Shown here piece by piece: positions 8,606-16,184 of a stretch of 64,000 nucleotides of DNA. Where the stretch lies: positions 644,201 to 708,200 of the forward strand of contig NZ_FOGR01000004.1 of the NCBI RefSeq assembly GCF_900111275.1. The letters run 5' to 3'. How positions within the stretch are numbered: the first letter of the stretch is position 1; the number at the start of each line of letters is the position of its first letter. The notes beneath the pieces are model-generated. The model saw only the letters and a list, made by a program, of their open reading frames with translations, did not search any database and was not told where the DNA came from. A program made the position numbers and the translations under genes. This stretch comes from Rhizobium sp. NFR03 (GTDB taxonomy: Bacteria; Pseudomonadota; Alphaproteobacteria; Rhizobiales; Rhizobiaceae).

Positions 8606-9183
8606 ATCGTGAGAAGCGGCTCGATCCGGGCTAGGACGACGGGGGTGACGGCCGGAAGCTGCGCGATCTCCATCGTATCGGCGAAATAGCCGTTTCGCGG
8701 CCCCCAGGCCAGTCCGGCCCGCTGGTATTCGAAGCGTTCGGCACCGAAGAGCGGCTGGGAAGCGTCGTCCGGATCGCGGAAGTCGACGATCTGGTTGGCG
8801 ATGACGTTCGCCGCGTCGGTCGCCAGCCCCGTCGCCGTCAGCACGTCCACCAGCATCGGCAGCGATGCGCCGTTGAGGTCCAGCAGCATGTCCTGGTCCG
8901 TTGCGGAAACCGTGATATCCATATCGCGCAGACGACAGTGCTGCGGGCTTCCGTCAGGCACGAGACGCGCCGCCGGCCCGGCGATGTCAAGTGCGGCGAG
9001 CCTGGTGAAACCGTCTACAGCGGCGCCCAGCGCGACGGTGCGGACACGATTGGTTTCCTGAAGCACCAGCAGGCGGGAGCGCGCCGCCATGCCTGCCGAA
9101 ACCATGACGAAGACGAGCACGATCGCGAGGACCGGAATGAGGACGAAGCCGTCTTCCTCGTCGTGCGCCGCCATCCGGCTCAT
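8257..9183 (-). CDS. gspK: type II secretion minor pseudopilin GspK
   Basis: Largest minor pseudopilin, cap of the pseudopilus tip. It is 308 residues long with a leader ending in EEDG, then FVLIPVLAI; position 5 is Pro rather than Glu, and absence of Glu5 is usual for GspK. The body carries the GspK helical region (LDLNGASLPML, IVDFRDPDD, EIAQLPAVTPVV). The last 35-40 residues, from about SPREDV, look like a non-conserved tail and lie opposite the 3' end of the prepilin peptidase. The ATG at 9183 overlaps the gspD stop (ATGA), so D and K are coupled. Confidence 0.88.
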   Translation of the reverse strand: MSRMAAHDEEDGFVLIPVLAIVLVFVMVSAGMAARSRLLVLQETNRVRTVALGAAVDGFTRLAALDIAGPAARLVPDGSPQHCRLRDMDITVSATDQDMLLDLNGASLPMLVDVLTATGLATDAANVIANQIVDFRDPDDASQPLFGAERFEYQRAGLAWGPRNGYFADTMEIAQLPAVTPVVLARIEPLLTIYSGRAAIDVASGGPVAARIDSAAQGRVERWQTPSRRSTFGIVVEAAIKGRATFARSAIVAVTEGKAPRFLRWARPSPREDVAPVASVESSGNERPAPICALFSTLLPPAAGQPSS

Positions 9184-11276
9184 TCGGTCATGCGCAGCAG
9201 ATCCCAGGTGCTGGACGAGGCCGTGCCGGGCTGCTGGAGGCTGATGGCGTTCAGCCGGCTGCGGAATTCATCGGCGACGGTCTGCGCGGCCGTCTGGTCG
9301 CGCATGACGCGTGCCCGGATGAAGATCATGAGTTCCGTCCGCTTCGCAATGTCGTTGCGCGTGCGGAAGGCTGCGCCGATGATCGGCAGCTTGCCGAGAA
9401 CAGGTACGCCGTCCGTGCTTTTTTGCCGCTTTTCCTGCACGAGACCGCCGATGACGATGCTCTGGCCATCGCCGATGACGACCGTGGACGAAACCTTGCG
9501 CTGGCGGATCGTCGGGGAATCGATACCCGAGGTGGTCGTGTTGACCACGTCGCTCACCTCCTGGTCGATATCCAGCAGGATATGGCCGTTGGAACTGATG
9601 CGCGGCGTGACGTTGAGGATGACGCCCGTGTCCTTCATCTCGACCTTCGTGACCGTGTTGTCCCCGATATCGGACGTCCGGCTTTCGCTGACGGTCGGCA
9701 CCTGGTCGCCGATCTGAAGCTTCGCCGTGCGGTTGTCGAGAACGGTGAGTGTGGGCGACGAGACCACCTTCACGTCGGTGATGCGGGACAGCGCATTGAG
9801 AACCGCGCGAAAATCCGTGCTTTTCGCGGAGTAGGTGAAGCCGGACGTATCGTTTGCGATATTCCCGTCGTCGTCGTTGGTGAACTTGAACACGTTGGCG
9901 GCGCCCAGCGAGTAGCGCAGGCCGAATTTCAGCGTGTCGTCGAGCGTTGCCTCGGCGATGACAGCCTCGATCAGCACCTGGCTCGGCATGCGGTCAAGCC
10001 GTGTCAGCATGCCCAGAAGCCGGTCGTAGTCGCGGCGGGAAGCGACAATGACGAGGGAATTATTGGCCTCGTCCGCCACCACGGAGATATTGCCCGGATT
10101 GGAGGCGGAGCCGTTTCCACCCGCCGCCATCGCCGTTGCCAACCGGTCGTCCGTCGTGCCGTCCTGCAGGGTCGCCCGTTCCGGCGTCGAGAGGGCGGAC
10201 AGGGCGCTGCTGCCGGCCGTGCCGTTGCCCAGCGAGTTTTGGACGATGGCCGCCAGTTCCTTCGCCGTGCGGTTCTCGACCTTGTAGATGAACGTCTGCC
10301 CGGTGTGGCCGGCCGCCGCATTGTCGAGGCGAGCAATGATCGTGCGGGCCCGGTCGAGGTAAACGCGGCGCGGGGAGATGACGAGAATGGCTTCCAGCTC
10401 CCGGCTCGGAAGGAATTTTACGGTGCCCGCACTCTCCTCGGCGCCGGCATTGAACAAAGCCTCGAGCTGCTTGACGAGAACCGCAGGGTCCGCGCCCGAG
10501 GAGAGCGGGAAGATGGAGGCGGACATGCCCCTCATCCAGTCCACATCGAAAAGGGTGATCGTCTCCTGCATCGTGTTGAGTTCTGCATTCGTGCCGGTCA
10601 GCACCAGCATGTTGCGCTGCGTATCGACGCGCAGGACGCCCTCCGGCGCGATCGACTTGACTATCCTCTCCATCTCGGTCGCCGACGTGAAGGCGAGGGG
10701 GACGATGCGGGCCTGTTGACCGGTCGAAACGTCTCCGCCGTTCGACACCCTCACCGAACCGGTCTTCACCCCGTCCAGCACGCCGATCATGAAGGTATCG
10801 CCCTGCCTGGAGATGCCGTATCCGCGCGCCGATAGCACGGCCTCGAACGTATCGACCAAAGCCTGTTTCGACATCGGACGCGTGGTCTGCAGCGTCACCG
10901 TGCCGGAGATGGCATCGGAAACGGAAAAATTCTTTTTGAGGATTTCGGAGAAAACGGCCTTCGCTGCCATCGCAATCGGCACATTGACCAGATTGAGCGT
11001 CACCTTGTCGCCACGATCCTCAAAGGCCGGACGCGAAGGACCTGTGCTTTCTTCCGACAGAAGCGAGATTTCGCCGTTGCCCCGGGCCACCTGACCGCCG
11101 GGATAGGCTGGCTGACGCGCACCGCTCGGCAGCGGCGCGCTGAGGGACTGCGTTGCCTCCAGCCCCGTGCGTCCGCCTGCAACCGAGGGTTCTTTCGGGG
11201 TGCAGCCCGAAAGTGTCACGCCCGTTGCGGCAAGCAGTGCGACCGGAAGGCAGCATGTCCGAAGTTGTTTGCGCAC
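9180..11276 (-). CDS. gspD: type II secretion secretin GspD (lipoprotein)
   Basis: Outer-membrane secretin of 698 residues. It begins with a lipoprotein signal ending in LSGC (Cys25), so it may be lipidated and may not need a separate pilotin. N0/N1-type domains follow from about residue 90 (VTLNLVNVPIAMAAKAVF), then repeated N domains, and a secretin core from about 480 including VPTVSESRT, LDIDQEVSD and the signature VPVLGKLPIIGAAFR. The start is a GTG at 11276. It heads a gspD-gspK unit, separated from the other gsp blocks. A TTAA-N7-TTAA box lies at 11329-11343, 53 bases upstream of the start. Confidence 0.95.
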   Translation of the reverse strand: MRKQLRTCCLPVALLAATGVTLSGCTPKEPSVAGGRTGLEATQSLSAPLPSGARQPAYPGGQVARGNGEISLLSEESTGPSRPAFEDRGDKVTLNLVNVPIAMAAKAVFSEILKKNFSVSDAISGTVTLQTTRPMSKQALVDTFEAVLSARGYGISRQGDTFMIGVLDGVKTGSVRVSNGGDVSTGQQARIVPLAFTSATEMERIVKSIAPEGVLRVDTQRNMLVLTGTNAELNTMQETITLFDVDWMRGMSASIFPLSSGADPAVLVKQLEALFNAGAEESAGTVKFLPSRELEAILVISPRRVYLDRARTIIARLDNAAAGHTGQTFIYKVENRTAKELAAIVQNSLGNGTAGSSALSALSTPERATLQDGTTDDRLATAMAAGGNGSASNPGNISVVADEANNSLVIVASRRDYDRLLGMLTRLDRMPSQVLIEAVIAEATLDDTLKFGLRYSLGAANVFKFTNDDDGNIANDTSGFTYSAKSTDFRAVLNALSRITDVKVVSSPTLTVLDNRTAKLQIGDQVPTVSESRTSDIGDNTVTKVEMKDTGVILNVTPRISSNGHILLDIDQEVSDVVNTTTSGIDSPTIRQRKVSSTVVIGDGQSIVIGGLVQEKRQKSTDGVPVLGKLPIIGAAFRTRNDIAKRTELMIFIRARVMRDQTAAQTVADEFRSRLNAISLQQPGTASSSTWDLLRMTE

Positions 11277-11328
11277 GCCTTGCTCTCTCGGTGGGCCATT
11301 GACTTTAACAAGATGTAAACAGTCGTCG

Positions 11329-11343
11329 TTAAATTAGGGTTAA
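11329..11343. promoter_or_regulatory. CtrA-type box upstream of gspD
   Basis: The sequence reads TTAA, seven bases, TTAA, an exact match to the consensus of the alphaproteobacterial cell-cycle regulator CtrA (TTAA-N7-TTAA). It lies 53 bases upstream of the gspD start codon, a normal promoter position. Binding is inferred from the motif only; the motif is short and AT-rich, so chance is possible. Confidence 0.5.
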
Positions 11344-11349
11344 CTTTAT
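11338..11349 (+). repeat. 12-base direct repeat GGTTAACTTTAT, copy 1
   Basis: First of two identical 12-base copies in the gspD-sco gap; the other is at 11636-11647. This copy overlaps the right half of the CtrA-type box. The two copies sit about 60 bases from the gspD start and about 50 bases from the sco start, in the same orientation on the plus strand. Confidence 0.5.
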
Positions 11350-11635
11350 GGGCTGTCGCTTTTTCAAAGCCATGTCGCCAAAACGCAGATTTTACCGCAT
11401 TTCCGTTTGTCATTCGATATTCATAAGGATGACATTGATCGCCGATGGCGCGAATGACAGGCGTCATTGCCGCGCGTTTGACATGGAAAACTCCTGTCAA
11501 CGCCTTGCCGGACAAGGGTTTTCACTTGGAGAATGCATGCCTCCGCAGTGACCGCTCCACCGCCTGGTCATGATGCACATCGTGAATATTAAGCAATATC
11601 GGCGAATTCGCCTGCCAGTGCCGGTTGCAGGCTCC

Positions 11636-11647
11636 GGTTAACTTTAT
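11636..11647 (+). repeat. 12-base direct repeat GGTTAACTTTAT, copy 2
   Basis: Second identical copy of the 12-base element at 11338-11349, here 51 bases upstream of the sco start codon and just before the 18-base palindrome. It may be a shared regulator half-site; function is inferred from position only. Confidence 0.45.
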
Positions 11648-11664
11648 CCAGTGGCATGACGCTG

Positions 11665-11682
11665 ATATAGGAATTCCTATAT
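11665..11682. promoter_or_regulatory. 18-base perfect palindrome upstream of sco
   Basis: ATATAGGAATTCCTATAT is identical to its own reverse complement. It ends 16 bases before the sco start codon, where a bound repressor would block transcription or the RBS region (ACAGGAAA). A dimeric regulator, for example an ArsR-like metal sensor, would suit the neighbouring copper genes, but the regulator is not identified. Confidence 0.5.
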
Positions 11683-11698
11683 TAGACAGGAAACGGAT

Positions 11699-12292
11699 AT
11701 GCCTCTTCTTTCTAGCGTGTTTTACGGTGTTCTGCTTGCAGGCATTCTGCTGGTTCAAACGGCGTCCGCGTCGGCTCAGGACATGGCAGCATCCGTGCCA
11801 CCAGGACTGGTTGATCAGCAAGGCCGCACCTTCGACGCAGCCTCGCTCAAGGGCCGCTGGCATCTGATGTATTTCGGTTTCACGCATTGCCCCGAAGTCT
11901 GCCCGACATCGCTGTTCGAAATGACGGCCGCCCTCGACTTGCTGGCGCCCGTCCAGCAGGAACAGATTACGCCTGTCTTCGTCACCGTCGACCCCAAGCG
12001 TGACACGCCGGAGCTGATGGCCGCCTACGTCAAGCCGCTCGGCCATGGCATTGTCACAGTCAGCGGAGACGTCGAGGCCATCGATCGCTTCGCCATCAGC
12101 CGCCGGATCGTCGCAGTGCGCAATATTCAGGATGGCCCCGATTACACTGTGGACCATACGAGTTCCGTTCAACTCCTCGACCCCCAGGGTCGCGAGGTCG
12201 AACGTTTTCCCTACGACATGGACTATCACGAAGTCAGTAGACGGATCGGCACGCATATGAGCGCATCTGCGGGTCCCAACCTTTTGAAATAA
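11699..12292 (+). CDS. Sco1/SenC family copper chaperone
   Basis: Exported or membrane-anchored thioredoxin-fold copper protein, 197 residues. A signal peptide or anchor covers about residues 1-27 (ending ASASAQ). The copper ligands of Sco proteins are present: CPEVC in THCPEVCP and the distal His in DHTSS. In the family Sco proteins deliver copper to cytochrome oxidase and, in Streptomyces lividans, to the radical copper oxidase GlxA. No oxidase genes are near; the next gene, 54 bases downstream, is a copper-radical oxidase, so that enzyme is the likely client. RBS ACAGGAAA precedes the ATG. A palindrome just upstream suggests its own repressor. Confidence 0.9.
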   Translation: MPLLSSVFYGVLLAGILLVQTASASAQDMAASVPPGLVDQQGRTFDAASLKGRWHLMYFGFTHCPEVCPTSLFEMTAALDLLAPVQQEQITPVFVTVDPKRDTPELMAAYVKPLGHGIVTVSGDVEAIDRFAISRRIVAVRNIQDGPDYTVDHTSSVQLLDPQGREVERFPYDMDYHEVSRRIGTHMSASAGPNLLK

Positions 12293-12303
12293 TGAACCCA
12301 ATT

Positions 12304-12324
12304 TGTCGGAAGGACTCTCCGACA
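12304..12324 (+). other. stem-loop between sco and the copper oxidase
   Basis: TGTCGGA and TCCGACA form a 7-base-pair stem around a 7-base loop, followed by TATATATTT. It lies 11 bases after the sco stop and 22 bases before the oxidase start. It could be a weak terminator or attenuator that sets the ratio of chaperone to oxidase, or an mRNA-stabilising hairpin. Confidence 0.4.
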
Positions 12325-12346
12325 TATATATTTAAGGAGATAGATA

Positions 12347-14890
12347 TTGACCTGGACCCACCCGTTCCCTTCGCCGCATCTGCGGCCTAATCATCGCGCA
12401 GCCCGCCGGACATCGGCCCTGATAAGTCTCTTTTGTCTCGTCTCGTCGCCCGCGCTCGCCGGACCCCCAAATGTAGAGGGGGCGTGGAGCCCCGTGACGG
12501 CCTGGCCACGTATACCGATTCATGCGGCTCTGCTTCCGGACGGTAAGGTTGCGACCTTCGGTGCCAACCCTCGCAACGACCAGGGAGGGCTCGATGTTGA
12601 TATTTGGGATCCCAAGCTCGGCCTTGGCAACGACAGCCATATTACTTTGCCGAACGGGATCGATGTCGACAGCTTCTGCGTCGGCCAGGTGCTGGAACCG
12701 TGGAGCGGAAACCTGCTCATGGTCGGCGGCTCGACCAACGCGGCCGACAGAAACACCTTCAAGACGGAAAACTTTTCCTTCAAGACGAAGCGAATGACAC
12801 GGCTTCAGGACGTGCGCTATCCACGCTGGTACGCCACGACGACGTCACTGCCGGATGGTCGCATCATCGTGAATGGCGGCGTGAAACCCTATGACGGATC
12901 GGCGGATGCCAGTACGACAGCGGAGATCTACGCGCCCGGCAATGGCTGGACCGTGCTGAACGGCACGACGCAACCCCGCCAGCCTGCGGACGACAAGGAA
13001 CGGCGCTACTGGTATCCGCACGTGTACCCGACCGAAGGCAATAAGGTCTTCGTCGTCGCCGGCAAGGTGATGTACCGTATCGGATATGACGGAAACGGGT
13101 CGGTCGGCGATTTCCAGGCGTTCACCGGGACGAACTGGGGCGGCACGTCCACTGCCGTGATGTTTGCACCGAACAAGATCCTGCAGTTCGGCGGAGGCAT
13201 CACCCACAACGAGGATCAATCGGCGCCCCCCGGCTCGAAAAATGCGTCGATTATCGATTTCTCGACCTACCCCTACAAGGTCACGGAAACCGGAGCCATG
13301 GCCTATGGCCGGCACTGGCTGACAGGCACGCTTCTGCCGACGGGCGAAGTGCTGGCGACCGGTGGTGCCGAAGGCAACAATACCATGAACAAGGTGGCTT
13401 ATGCCGCCGAGATCTGGAACCCGAACACGGGACAGTGGCGCGTCGGCGCGTCGATGAGGACGCCGCGCCTGTATCACTCCTCTGCCCTTCTTCTGCCGGA
13501 CGGTCGCGTTCTCGTTGGGGGTGGCGGCGCGCCTGGTCCGATCATTGGAAACAATGTCGAGATCTATTCGCCGCCTTATCTTTTCGACGCCAACGGGTAT
13601 AGCGCCAAGCGACCGGAGATTGCGAGCGAACCCGGCATCGTCAAGCTGGGTCAGACCGTAACCGTGCAGGCGACCGGCCCGCGTCCGATCACGCGGTTCA
13701 CGATGATCAAGACGGGTTCCGTCACGCACAGCTTCAACACGGATCAGCGTTTCCTCGATGTGCCCTTCACGAAGAACGGGGACAGCTACGACCTGAAGAT
13801 CACGTCCAGCGCCCTCGAAGCGACACCGGGATACTACATGCTCTTTGCGCTCGACGAGCAGGGCGTGCCGTCGATCGCCCGGATGATGCGTCTTCCATCC
13901 CCGATAGCCGATAACGGCGACCTTCCCCCGACGGGGCAGAACGGAGAGACCGGCGGCTTCGTCACCGTGGCACCGGGTACAACCGGAACTCCCGGTACGG
14001 GCAACGGCGAGGTGGCTACCGTGCCGGCTCACGGAGTGACCAAGCCGCTGATCGCGGCACACTCAAATCTCTGCCTGTCCGTGCAGGGCGGCTCCAATGC
14101 CGACGGCGCCCAGATCGTTCAGGAAACCTGCACCGGTGCTCCCATTCAGCAGTGGACGTGGAATGCGGTCAATGGCGGTTACACGCTGGTCAACAAGCAG
14201 ACCAACAAGTGCCTGGACGATTACGGGTTCAACAAAAACGACGGCGCCAAGCTGAACCAGTGGACCTGCCTTGCCAACGACGCGCAGATCTGGCGGCCGA
14301 CGCAGACAAACCGAGGCCTGACGATGACGGTCAAGGCTAGTAACAAGTGCCTCGACGTTCTCGGCGCTTCGCTTGCCAACGGCGCGACGGTGACACAATG
14401 GGCGTGTAACGGACAGGCCAATCAGGCCTGGCTCACAGGGCCGCGGTCGAAAATTCCCGACAACGGCACGACAGCATCGCTCGTCGCCTCCCACTCCAAC
14501 CTCTGCTTGTCAGTTCAAGGCGGCTCCTATGCGGATGGTGCCCAGATTATTCAGGAAAGCTGCACCGGGGCTGCCATTCAGCAATGGACATGGAAGGCGG
14601 TCAACGGCGGCTACACGCTGGTCAATAAGCAGACCAACAAGTGCCTGGACGACTACGGATTCAGCAAAAATGACGGTGCCAAGCTGAACCAGTGGACCTG
14701 CCTTGCCAACGATGCGCAGATCTGGCGTCCAACCGAGACCGACAAGGGGCTGACGATGACGGTAAAGGCCAGCAACAAGTGCCTCGACGTTCTCGGTGTC
14801 TCGCTTGCCACCGGCGCTACGGTCACGCAATGGGTCTGTAACGGACAAGGCAACCAGGCCTGGCGTGCCTCCGTCACGGTCGGCGGATAA
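12347..14890 (+). CDS. secreted copper-radical oxidase (galactose/glyoxal oxidase type) with two ricin-B lectin domains
   Basis: Predicted extracellular oxidase of 847 residues that would oxidise an alcohol or aldehyde with O2, giving H2O2. Order: signal peptide 1-38 (cut after SPALA), Kelch-type propeller about 45-415, DUF1929 domain about 424-515, Gly/Thr/Pro linker, ricin-B domain 1 (about 566-698), ricin-B domain 2 (about 710-843). The copper and cofactor residues of galactose oxidase have candidates: Cys111 and Tyr162 (thioether pair), Tyr376-His377 and His461, with spacing close to the fungal enzyme. Both lectin domains carry QxW-type repeats and conserved cysteines. The start is a TTG at 12347, chosen for its RBS AAGGAGA. 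Sco and the T2SS lie next door, suggesting copper loading and export by them. The substrate cannot be read from the sequence. Confidence 0.9.
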   Translation: MTWTHPFPSPHLRPNHRAARRTSALISLFCLVSSPALAGPPNVEGAWSPVTAWPRIPIHAALLPDGKVATFGANPRNDQGGLDVDIWDPKLGLGNDSHITLPNGIDVDSFCVGQVLEPWSGNLLMVGGSTNAADRNTFKTENFSFKTKRMTRLQDVRYPRWYATTTSLPDGRIIVNGGVKPYDGSADASTTAEIYAPGNGWTVLNGTTQPRQPADDKERRYWYPHVYPTEGNKVFVVAGKVMYRIGYDGNGSVGDFQAFTGTNWGGTSTAVMFAPNKILQFGGGITHNEDQSAPPGSKNASIIDFSTYPYKVTETGAMAYGRHWLTGTLLPTGEVLATGGAEGNNTMNKVAYAAEIWNPNTGQWRVGASMRTPRLYHSSALLLPDGRVLVGGGGAPGPIIGNNVEIYSPPYLFDANGYSAKRPEIASEPGIVKLGQTVTVQATGPRPITRFTMIKTGSVTHSFNTDQRFLDVPFTKNGDSYDLKITSSALEATPGYYMLFALDEQGVPSIARMMRLPSPIADNGDLPPTGQNGETGGFVTVAPGTTGTPGTGNGEVATVPAHGVTKPLIAAHSNLCLSVQGGSNADGAQIVQETCTGAPIQQWTWNAVNGGYTLVNKQTNKCLDDYGFNKNDGAKLNQWTCLANDAQIWRPTQTNRGLTMTVKASNKCLDVLGASLANGATVTQWACNGQANQAWLTGPRSKIPDNGTTASLVASHSNLCLSVQGGSYADGAQIIQESCTGAAIQQWTWKAVNGGYTLVNKQTNKCLDDYGFSKNDGAKLNQWTCLANDAQIWRPTETDKGLTMTVKASNKCLDVLGVSLATGATVTQWVCNGQGNQAWRASVTVGG
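14042..14440 (+). repeat. ricin-B lectin repeat unit 1
   Basis: Codes for the first beta-trefoil lectin domain of the oxidase. It aligns with the unit at 14474-14872 at a constant offset of 432 bases; by eye about 15 of 126 residues differ, and most DNA differences are synonymous. This points to an internal tandem duplication kept under selection. Confidence 0.8.
14474..14872 (+). repeat. ricin-B lectin repeat unit 2
   Basis: Second copy of the lectin domain, shifted 432 bases from unit 1. It retains the same cysteines and QQWTW, QIWRP and QAW motifs as unit 1, so both copies appear able to fold and bind glycans. Confidence 0.8.
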
Positions 14891-14898
14891 GGTTTCAT

Positions 14899-14930
14899 AT
14901 CGGCGGCCCTCGAAAAGGGCCGCCGATCTT
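14899..14930 (+). terminator. rho-independent-type terminator after the copper oxidase
   Basis: A 12-base-pair perfect stem (ATCGGCGGCCCT with its complement at 14916-14927) around a 5-base loop, followed by a short CTT, starting eight bases after the oxidase stop codon. The U-tract is weak, but the stem is very strong. Confidence 0.75.
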
Positions 14931-15217
14931 GCCGAGCCGTTGGGACAGTCCGAGATGAAACACCTGGCAAAGCCGGGGACGTGCTGGAGGCGGCCAAAGC
15001 ATCGTTCGATGCGGTTGCTGTTTGCAGGCGTTCACGCCATGAGAAGTGCCGAACCATTATGCCTTGGCACGCTGAGATGGGCTGACTTTGAACCGCGGCT
15101 GATGATCCCGGCCTCTCGCTTGATCCGACTATCCTTGCCTGGCTGTTGCCGGTCCTGGATGCGTCATGATCTCCTTGCCGTGTTCGGTTGCAAACGCCTC
15201 GTCACTTATCTAGATAC
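14931..15217. other. intergenic stretch, no gene seen
   Basis: Between the oxidase terminator and the operator of the GntR gene. A plus-strand open frame crosses it but has no RBS, no recognisable domain and begins inside the oxidase gene. I see no RNA gene or repeat here. Confidence 0.4.
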
Positions 15218-15229
15218 TGGTACGCCATA
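15218..15229. promoter_or_regulatory. GntR operator copy 1 (TGGTACGCCATA)
   Basis: One-base variant of TGGTATGCCATA, which occurs at 16145-16156 and, reversed, at 19864-19875. It lies 60 bases upstream of the gntR start, consistent with autoregulation. The dyad TGG-N4-CCA fits FadR/VanR-type GntR operators. Confidence 0.6.
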
Positions 15230-15289
15230 ATATAGCTTTGGTTTGGTTCTGCATACCGCGACCGGCTATGATATCGATATCAGGGGCAG

Positions 15290-15988
15290 ATGATGACGGC
15301 GGGATTAAGCGATTTCGGGATCAAGGTTGAGCGTCCGACGAAGACGCTGCGGGAACTGGCGCTGGAGAAGGTGCGCGAAGCCATCGTCAGCGGTCATTTC
15401 AAGCCGGGCGACCGTCTGGTCGAAAGAGATCTCTGCGCGCAGCTCGGCGTCAGCCGGACCATCGTCCGCGAAGTTCTGCGCCATCTCGAATCGGAAGGCC
15501 TTGTGGCCAATCTCCTCAACAAGGGACCGATCGTCGCCCTGCTCGATCCCGGCGAAGCCCGGCAGATCTACGAAATCCGGGGCGCGCTGGAAGGCATGGC
15601 CGCAAGGCTTTGCGCCGAGCGCGGCGACCCGTCCATTGTTTCCGCGCTGGAAGAGGCCCTGCACGGAATCCGCCGCTCTTACGGCGAGAAGGACATGGGC
15701 GGCGTGTTGACGCATACCTCCGCTTTCTACCACGCGCTGTTCAGCAAGGTCGATCGCCAGGTGGCGTGGGGCATCGTCAATCTGCTGACCGTGCGGATAA
15801 ACCATCTCCGGTCGATGACCATCAAGACGGATAACCGCCACGTCGAAGGCCCGGCCCAGATGGAACGCATCATCGAAGCCATACGGCAAGGGGACGGCGA
15901 GGGCGCGTACCGTGCCGCCATGGACCACGTGGATAGCGCGGCCGCCATTGCCGAAGCCGTGATCGCAAACCAGACGCCATCGGCCTGA
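15290..15988 (+). CDS. GntR-family regulator with FCD ligand domain
   Basis: DNA-binding regulator of 232 residues. The N-terminal winged helix-turn-helix at about 18-85 has the family signature (LALEKVREAIVSG, then LVERDLCAQLGVSRTIVREVLRHLESEGLV), and the C-terminal all-helical FCD domain (about 95-220) has IYEIRGALEGMAARL and the metal or ligand histidines (HTSAFYHALF, and DHVDSA near the end). Such proteins are usually repressors released by a metabolite of the pathway they control. It sits at the head of the catabolic island, and its presumed boxes occur upstream of itself, the transporter operon and the monooxygenase operon. Confidence 0.92.
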   Translation: MMTAGLSDFGIKVERPTKTLRELALEKVREAIVSGHFKPGDRLVERDLCAQLGVSRTIVREVLRHLESEGLVANLLNKGPIVALLDPGEARQIYEIRGALEGMAARLCAERGDPSIVSALEEALHGIRRSYGEKDMGGVLTHTSAFYHALFSKVDRQVAWGIVNLLTVRINHLRSMTIKTDNRHVEGPAQMERIIEAIRQGDGEGAYRAAMDHVDSAAAIAEAVIANQTPSA

Positions 15989-16144
15989 ATTGTAGCACAG
16001 AGGCGCGGCGTGCGCTCCCGCCCCCTCGCTCCGCGAGATCCTTGTTAGAATTTACCGGTCGTTTCAAGGCCATACGTGCCGTTGACGCATCGACGTCGTG
16101 AAAACGCTACAGCCGCGCTTGACACCCTCGTTTCATTGATGGGA

Positions 16145-16156
16145 TGGTATGCCATA
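16145..16156. promoter_or_regulatory. GntR operator copy 2 (TGGTATGCCATA)
   Basis: Lies 28 bases upstream of the amino-acid-type ABC substrate-binding gene and 20 bases after a TTGACA hexamer (16119-16124), so occupancy should block that promoter region. It is the reverse complement of the core of copy 3. Confidence 0.65.
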
Positions 16157-16184
16157 ATTAATAATACAAGAGCGGAGCAAGATC

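Larger units (their letters stand above)
11277..11698. other. divergent intergenic region gspD / sco
   Basis: This 422-base gap separates the secretin operon (minus) from the copper chaperone (plus). It is more AT-rich than its flanks and holds a TTAA-N7-TTAA box (11329-11343), two direct copies of GGTTAACTTTAT (11338-11349 and 11636-11647) and an 18-base perfect palindrome (11665-11682). A short frame at 11348-11551 has no RBS or recognisable product. I see no RNA gene. Confidence 0.6.

Noticed and set aside
11522..12325. 267-codon minus-strand frame over sco
   Set aside because: Sco has a signal peptide, copper ligands and an RBS on the other strand; this frame has none of these.
12845..14062. 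405-codon minus-strand frame inside the copper oxidase gene
   Set aside because: Low-complexity, Arg-rich and antisense to a gene with a clear family match.
14796..15230. 144-codon frame crossing the oxidase terminator
   Set aside because: Starts inside the oxidase gene, spans the terminator hairpin and shows no domain or RBS.
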